Source of the DNA: Sulfurimonas sp.
GTDB lineage: Bacteria > Campylobacterota > Campylobacteria > Campylobacterales > Sulfurimonadaceae
Direction of reading: 5' to 3'
Assembly: GCF_026991475.1 (NCBI RefSeq)
Contig: NZ_JALXBK010000074.1
Coordinates: 1 to 57,452 of the forward strand
Length of the DNA stretch: 57,452 nt
Shown here in pieces: positions 42,401 to 51,400 of this stretch. Under the pieces are notes generated by a model. That model was not told where the DNA came from. It saw nothing but the letters and a program-made list of their open reading frames with translations, and made no database searches. A program made the position numbers and the translations under genes. Position 1 is the stretch's first letter, and each line of letters starts with the position of its first letter.

Positions 42401-45400
42401 CAGTACTTTTACGCTCATATCATCCTGCGTACCATCACCATTGAGATCAAGATTTACATTTGATATATCTGTAGTGCCATCATCGTCGCTGTCTGTGATG
42501 CTTGTTCCCTGAGCATCTATATCATCAGTGATTGGCGAGAGATTCATTGTGTAAATCGTTGTCTCTTGAGGAGAGATATTTTCAAGAGTTTTGCCATCTG
42601 CATCGATATAATCCATAAATGTGTATTTCGTCTCAAAACTAGTGTCTGTACTTGTACCTAAGTCAGGGTTGTATTGCACATAAAGGTTATTAAACGCTCC
42701 ATTTTCAAGTTTATAGTAGTCATCTCCATCAATCGTCTCTTTCGAGATGTTAGCATTTGAGCTCACAGCATTTTCTAAAGTAGTATAGTCTGTTCCATCA
42801 AAAAGAGTAAACTCTTTACTCTCAACATCACTAACTTTAATCCACACCTCATAAAGTGTTTCAGGGTTTCCGTTATCATCGACTGCTGGATTTGTTAGAT
42901 TAAAGGCTATTGGAGTAAGTGTATCTTCATTAACATCAAGTGTATCAATTGCGATTGCCGATGTATCTTCCGCTTTTGGAGTCACTAAAATCTTCACATC
43001 ATCAAACAGAGATGTTTTGGAATCTCCATCATTTTCAGTTGTGACATACTGTACTTTAAAATCCACCTCTCCACTATAGTGTTCAGGCACTACTACTTTT
43101 ATATTACCACTTTGCAACTCAGCAAGCGTAAATGTATAGACTCTATCACTCCCTGTTCCATTGACAAGCACAGCACCCTGCAGATCAAACTGCTCATCCA
43201 ATCCAGTCACAGTAAGGTTTACTGTTTCTGTTGCAACAGAGGTATCAGCTACGGGTGAGACATCTACTGCGTTTGAGTCTAAGTTATCATAAGAGTTCAG
43301 CTGTGATGGATCTTTATAAATATCTTGAAGGTCTATAAGTACACCCTTTCCTGAAGCATCAGAATCTTCTGCCACAACGGCATTGTAGGCACCACCACCA
43401 TCGTAACGCTCTGTTACATCAAATTTATCTCCATTTGCTTGTTGTGTATCTACTGCTACATCATAAGTTTTAAATTCATTATTTACAACACTGTCTGCCA
43501 CACCTTTTATTACGACAGTAATAGCCACAGGGTCTGAAACATCTCCCGGTACTGTAATTACCGTACCATCTTCTAAAGTTGTTGTATCAACTATCTGTCC
43601 ACTTACTTGCAGTGTTATATCTTCATTGGAGTTATGTGGTGGTATTAAAAATGGAGGAGTTACCGGATCAATATCTTGAATATCAACTTTAAAAGTACCA
43701 TCTCCATTGTCTGTAGATATTATGCCATCAGATGAAAAATCACTACTGGAATTTGCATAGACAATATGCCCTTTAACATAAATAGCGGCATCTTCTGGTA
43801 TTTTATCAAGTGTGATAGTAAAAGTTTCAGAGCTGTCACTGTCTGAAGTTTTTAAAACACCATTAAGCGGAATGCCCTTTATAGCTGAGAGTGCATCTAT
43901 AGTTCCATCAGCATATCTTCCTGCATCCTCAAGTCCGCTGAGGTTGTTTATGCTTACACTTGGATTCACTTCAGGTACAGGGTTTACATTTATAACAAGT
44001 GTTGAGACTGTAGAGTTTTCGATACTTCCAGGACTATCAGAAGGATCTTCACCCAAATCCTGATTTTGTACATAGGTATCTACTTTAAAAGTTCCGGAAA
44101 AGTCTTGCGCAGCTTTGATCTCAACCGTATCTAAAAATTCTAAAGGAACCCTCACTTCACCCGTTCCAGAAAACTTCATAGTTACATCAGAGCTACCATT
44201 GTTATATTTTAAAAAAGTATCACCACTAACAGCAATCTCATTGGCTCCATCAAAATATTTTGCATTGGTAAAAACTACAAAAGTCTCTTCACTTCCATAA
44301 GGATTCGTAGTTCCATCTTCATTGACAAGAGCATCTTCATTAGCTACTTCAAGCTTATAGTCTGCATCTGCATTGTTAAGATCAAAGTAAGTATCTTCTT
44401 CAGCAAGAGTTGTATAAATATGTGCACTCACAGGTGTTATATCATCACCTTTTGGTGCTGCTGTATCACTTGTATCAGTTTCACTTACAGGATTTACTTT
44501 TACTACAACATCAATAGGTGTTGTTGTAGATGTATCTGTATGAAGATCACCATCATTATCATCTTCATCTTTTGTTGTCATACTCACGTGAAGTGTAATG
44601 TCTTTCGAGGAGTGTGCAGGAGGTTGCATGGTGTATTGCTCTATTTTAGAAGTATCTCCACCCACAATATCTACTGTAACACTTCCATTGCTTACAGCTA
44701 CTTCTTGTCCATTTTCATCAAATAGTTTTGCATCAGAAGGAATGCCTGTTATAGTAACAGAGGTGACTTTTTCGAGTCCTGCAGGTGTTGAGAGCGGTCC
44801 ATCTTCATTTGTGAAACTAAGATTAAGAGGTATTTTTGTGTCTTCATCACCTACAGATCCCGTCGTAGTAACTGTAATATCATTTGCAATAGGCAAGACT
44901 GTTGCATCCACAAAGTCACTTGCCGATTTTACAACATCTGTAGCAGGAGTAGAGTCACTGTCTGTATCATGCACATTTACAGTCACCTTAAGATCTTTAA
45001 TGTCTGTAGAATCATTAACAGGTGTCATAATATACATTTCAGGAAGATTGTCTATATCTGTAATAGATATACTAAATCCACCACTCGCATCAGTCCCTAT
45101 ACTTCTGTCACTCATATCTACCGGTGTACTTCCTGTATAGTAGAGTGTTCCATCAGGTAAGTTTGCACCATCAAAAACAAGTTCATATACTTCTGAGCCA
45201 TCCGTATCGGCTGTTTTTGTAATGGTAATATGGTCATCTATACGCATCCACTCATCTTCATTGCCATTAATATTTGCTACACTAATGCCAACACCATCAT
45301 CGGTTTTTGCATGTACATCTACAGTAACACTCTGTGTAGATTCTGCACCTGCTACACCTGAGATAATAGCTCCGCTATCGTCTACTTCATAAGACGTTAC

Positions 45401-48400
45401 CTTCATCGTAACATCAAAATTCTCTCCACTGTTAAGTGGCGGCAGTACTTTCATAGACTCAAACTCTGCCTTTGTAAGGGTGTAATCAGTTGTAAGTCCA
45501 GCCAGATGATCATTAACTCCATCATCATTGTTATCGAGATCTGAAATTTGTAATGTTACATCCGAACCGTCTAAATCTACTACCGTAGAACCAAAACCAA
45601 GTTTCGCCCCATTTGGAAGTCCACTTAAAGTGATAGCTCCGAGTCTCTCCGGATTATCTCCGCTCGTCGAGTTTGGTGCAGTATCCAAACTGTTTTGATC
45701 AAAATCATCTGTGACAAGAGGAACATTAAAACCTAAAGCGACAACCGTATCTTCATCTGTATTGACGGTTGTTGCATCTTCACTAAGCGTAGGTTTATCA
45801 CTTACAGGATTAATCGTCGCATCAACATTGACACTGTGATTTACACCATTGACTACATAGTCTAAAACTATGCCATTATCTACACCGCTGTAATCGGCAT
45901 CAGGAGTATATGTAAAGAGGTTTGTTGCATCATCAAAACTGATACGACCATGCTCTGTAATATAATCTGCTTGAGGTTCAATTGCATCGGCAGTCACACT
46001 AAAAGTGATACTTCCATCTTCATTCAGAGTCAGTTGTTTATCTGTCGATCCAATATCATCTGTTACTACTACATTAAATGAGCTGCTTGTTGTATCTTTA
46101 TCAAAATCACTTACGCTAAAAGGAATATTTATGTTTTGTGTACCACCAGAAGTAGACTCATAAATTGCGTTTACAAGATGAAACTCATAAGAGGCTGTTG
46201 CATCTGTCGGATTTTTAATATCTACACTAAAGTATGTCACATCACCTTGTGTAGCGGTGAGCGTATGCCCTGCGTTTGAAATAGTATAGCTGAGTGGATT
46301 TCCAACTGTTGCTTGTAAGTTTTGAGATTCAAGAGCTGTTATGGTAGCTGCATTAAAAACCGTGTCTATCGCATCTGCTTCCTGTCCAACGGCCAAGGTT
46401 CCAGTTGTAATGGTCAAACTCTCATCTGGAGTGGCACCATAAGGCAAACCAGATTCATCAACTGCACCATCTACAGGAGTGGCTATACTTGGAATATCAT
46501 CAGTTATTATTATGGTTAAGTTTCCAGTAGCTGCATCACCATCTATGTCAAGTGCTTTAAACTCAAGAGGAAGATCAAGCGTATTTTCTCCAGAAGCATC
46601 AGGATGATCAATAGCACCTTTTAGCTCAAATGAGTAGCTTGGATTGTTCACAGTTGCATCGCCCGTCACCTGTGCTATAAAAATAACATCCGAACCTGCT
46701 ATACCTGTAAGCGTATGTCCATCATCACTAAACGTATAAGTGATAGCGACACCATTTGCAGTAAGTGTTCCTGAGCCAGTTGTCGTAAAACCAACATCTA
46801 TAGGATCACTTCCTCCTGTAACATCCAAGGTACCAGTTACTGTAGCACTCTGCGTTTGATCGCTTCCACTTCCAACAATATCATCTTCATCTACTGCGTT
46901 TGTTACATCGCTAGAACTTGGATTCGCCCCATCGGTTACATGAATAATCTGCGTGACATAGTTAGAGTTGTCGGTATCGTAATCCTGCAGTCTATACTCA
47001 AAGCTTCCTTTTGTTGAGTCGTTATCACTTCCATCGTGACTAAATGGAGCATCTCCTTGAATAACATCATCATGGTCAACATAAGTATGTGCAGCAAAAG
47101 ACCAAGAACCATCTTGATTTACGGTAAGAGAACCTGTTGGAGTATCAACTGTATAGGTACTCACTGTATCTGAGAAGTATTTATCTTGAAGTGAACCACT
47201 TATGTCTGTATACTTAAAGTCGTGTAGCAGCGCACCATCTGCACCTTGAATATCATTTGTAAGGACATTGCCCGTTATTGGAGTAGTGTCACCTTCTTCT
47301 ACTGTTGCTACATCATCTACTACTGCCGTTGGGGTATCATCTATAACATTTACAGTTAAATTGCCTTTTACAGTATCTTCTGTTGCCCCTATCTCTTTGT
47401 ACTCAAACGGAATTTTTATATCCAAGCTATCAAGTTTACCGCCTGAGCTATTGAGATGATCTAGCGCTGCTTTGAGTTCAAAGTCATAACTTGCATCTGC
47501 TCCACCATTTTTATTAATTGTGACAACAAATACTTCTGTGTCGTCTGCTTTGGCACTCAAGATGTTGTTATCTGTACCGCTGAGTGTATAAGTAAGGGCT
47601 ACTCCGTGTGATTGTAAATCAAGAGCTGCTTGCACCTCACCCAAATCAAATCCGACACTTGCAACACCATCTGTACTCGGCTGAATACCCAAATCATTAT
47701 TTGTGATAATGAGTGACTCTTTTGTTGTGTCAGATCCAGAAGGCAAATCGTTCTCATCCACGCTCGAAGCCGAACCATCAATGACACCTCCTATGGTATC
47801 ACCCACATTTACTGTTAGTGTTGAGCTATCACTATCTCCATTGTCATCTACTACAGTGTAGTTAATAATATCAGGTAATATTGCCGTATCTGTATTACCA
47901 TCACTTGGATGATTTTCAGGTGTAGTGTCTGAGTAATAGACATACGAACCATTAGCTTGTACAGTAATACGCCCATATTGAGTATCTGCCTCTTCACCTA
48001 TGGTACCATTTTGCTCTTTTCCGGATTCATCAAAATATTTAAAACTTGTAACTTTACCGTTAACGCCTACCTCATCATTTATTAAAAGGTTACCTATAAC
48101 CTGATTACCGCCCTCTTTAAGAGCATTTGTGTCTGGATTTGCATCGACATCATCGATGATGGTGTTTGTCACGCTATCGGCAGTGGAATCTACGCTAATC
48201 GCTTCAAAGTTTGTGTCGGTGATAGTTCCAATTGTTATGGTAAAATCTTCACTCCCTTCAATAACTTTATCTTGAATCGTAGTAATATCAAAAGTAGTAC
48301 TGTTCGATCCAGCAGGAATGGTTACCTCTGATACACCTTTATAGTCTGTACCATCTATAGCCGTACCGCTATATGTAAGAGCTACCGTAATATCAGATGT

Positions 48401-51400
48401 TACTTCAGATGCAGGTCTATCAACTGCCACGATGAACTCACCAGAGTTGTCTCCCTCTCGTATAGTTTGATCACTATGAATACTTACAAATACTTCATCA
48501 GGTGGGGTTTCATCGTTAATTGTACCTGTAACTTTCCCAAAACCAATTGGTAACAGAGCTTCAAAATAACTATCATCATCACTTGCACTGGCAATTTGAA
48601 GTGTGTACGATTCGCTTCCCTCTTTTAAGAAATCATCAGCTACGATATTGGAAAAAGTATATGATGATGTACCATCTCCTGTAATAATCACTTGAGTCGT
48701 TTTTGTTTGAAAATCCGCCGCATCGGTTGCATCATTTGAGTAAGTCAAGTTGACTGTTACTTGTTTTCCATCTGCCAAATCTATTGGTGTTCCATCAGCT
48801 TTTTTAAATGTAAGAGTATGGGTAAGCGCCGCACCATCTGCTTCACTTACAACTGCATCTTGTGACATATAAATATACACTATATCTTTAGTTGAAGTAT
48901 CATCATTTATGGTAGAAGTTACTGTTGCTGTATCATAGACTACTGTTTCATAGTCAGCTGCTTTACTATAATTACCATTTAGTACTACATCAAATTTTTC
49001 ATCATCATCACTGATGCTATCTTTTAATGTGGCAACAGAAAAGACTTCATTTACATTCACTGTGGTGAGAGTATTAATATAGTCATCCCCTCCAGTTGCT
49101 GTATCATCTGTATATGAAATATCAACTGTTCCACTTGCAAGATTACCATCACTATCAAGTACATCATGACCATCTTTATCGACAAGTTTTACTTTGTAAA
49201 ATAGAGCAGCTCCCTCATTTGCGCTATTATCTTGACCAAGTTCTGCTCCTGTATTATCTACAGCAACAAGTTTCAGTGTTACAGGATCTTCATTATTTTC
49301 AACAGTTGTTGCACCTGTATTGTCATCAATGGTAACGACTGAAACATTCTTGTCAAAAACTATAGTACTATCTGCTGCAGAGAGAGAAACATTGTACGTT
49401 TCTAAATTATCTGCAAAATAGTCATCTATAGGTGTATCAAGGGCAATCTTTCCAGTTGTCTCACCTGCTGCAATGATTACACTCCCTGTTTTAGGTATAA
49501 AATCTACACCAGAAGTAGCTGTACCAGCAGATAAAGTATACTCAAAAACCATATCTTCTTTTGCTGTTATATCAGATGTAACAGTAATAGTAGCTGTTCC
49601 ATCTTCAAGAATCGTTACATCATCAACTGTTATATGGGGAACATCATTATCTGTGATGGTAGTTGTTACTTCTGAGCTTCCAAGTTGAAGATTCTCAAGC
49701 CCGCCACCGCTTGTGCCTGTAATGGCAATTTTATAATTTTCATTACATTCATAAACACTATCATCTACTGTATCAATCTGAAAAGTCGATGAGGTTGTTC
49801 CAGCAGCTATGACAACCGTTTGTGTCTTTGCATCTGTAGTAAAATCAAAATCTCCATCTTCTGTATCAACATTTGTTAGGGCTACTGTCACACTAAGATC
49901 ACTTTGTGGTGCATGATCGACACTGAGTGTGTAACTTGCACTCTCTCCTTCTGTAACAATTGGATCTCCACTAAGCTCAAGTGTTGTCACATCACTGTCA
50001 TCATTGATGGTTGTCGTTACTGCTGTTGTATCCTGCGTTACATTTTCAAAATCTTTTGCATTGGAGTAAGATTGATCATCTGCAACACTCACTTTAAATG
50101 TCTCACCATCATCACTTATCCAGTCATCAATGGTATCGACACTAAAAACCTGATTGACATTGACTGTTTTCACTGAGCTATTGTCATAATCAACCCCACC
50201 AGTTGCAGTATCATCAGCATAGGCAATATTAACCGTTCCACTTGCCAGTTTACCATCTGCATCTACAGCATCGTTGCCATCAGCATCTTGTAGCACTACT
50301 TTGTAGTATGCTTTTTCTCCCTCTACTGTACTGTTTGCAGATGGGTCATCCAATATTTTTCCACTTTCATCCGTTGCAACAAGCTTAAGAGTAACACCCT
50401 CTTGTGAATACTCTATGGTATCAGTATGGTTGTAAGGTGTATCTGTCAATGAATCATCTGTGATGGTTGCAGTACCCGTAGCATCTAAAATAGCTCCTGC
50501 ACTATTGACATTGGTAATTTTTAGATCAAAAGTTTTGCCACTATCGGCTACATAATCATCTGCTCCAAGAGTAACCGTAACAGCTGTCGATGTACTTCCA
50601 GCTGTAATAGTCGCAGTTCCTCCAAGCGCTGAGTACTCCTTACCCGCAACACCGGAACCATCAAGCGTGCTATAGTCAAAAGTTACATCTCTTGGGCTTG
50701 TTGTATCCATATTAATTGTAAAAACAACCTGCATATCACCAGATGTTCCATCTTCAACAACTGTAACATCATCCACACTAAGATTTGGATCAGTAAATCC
50801 ATTAATAGTAATATCCAAATTAGCAGTAGTACTATCACCATCCCCATCAGTAATGGTGTATTCCAAAGTATCTGTAAGTGTTTCACCATTTTTTAATGCA
50901 TTCACAGAAGGATTATCATTATCTAAAGTGTAAGTATAATTTCCATCTGTGCCTAAAACAAACTCTCCATACTTCCCTGCTACATCTTGTGCAGTAATTG
51001 GATTAGTATTGGTATCTGCACCATCCACATCATTCGTTAAAACATTTCCTGTTGCTTGCACTATATCATTACTGTCTTCTGTTACTGAGTTAGCATCGTC
51101 TGTTGCAAGAGGTTTGTCATCATTTATTGTGATGGTTAAATTTTTTGTAGTTGTATCTCCATTGACATCAGAAAGTTCAATCTTAAGGATGTCATCAAAA
51201 CTATCTGAAAGAGTAGCATTTGAGACAGGTGTCGTAAGCTCATAAGAGTATGCAATTTGTCCAACTTTAGCTCCAGAACCTGGAAAAGCTGGCGTTTCAC
51301 TATAGGAAACTAGAGTCAGGGTTCCATATGGTGTGTTAATGGTTTGACTTCCATCAATACTACTTAAATCATCAATCGTTAATGTATTATCATCACTTGT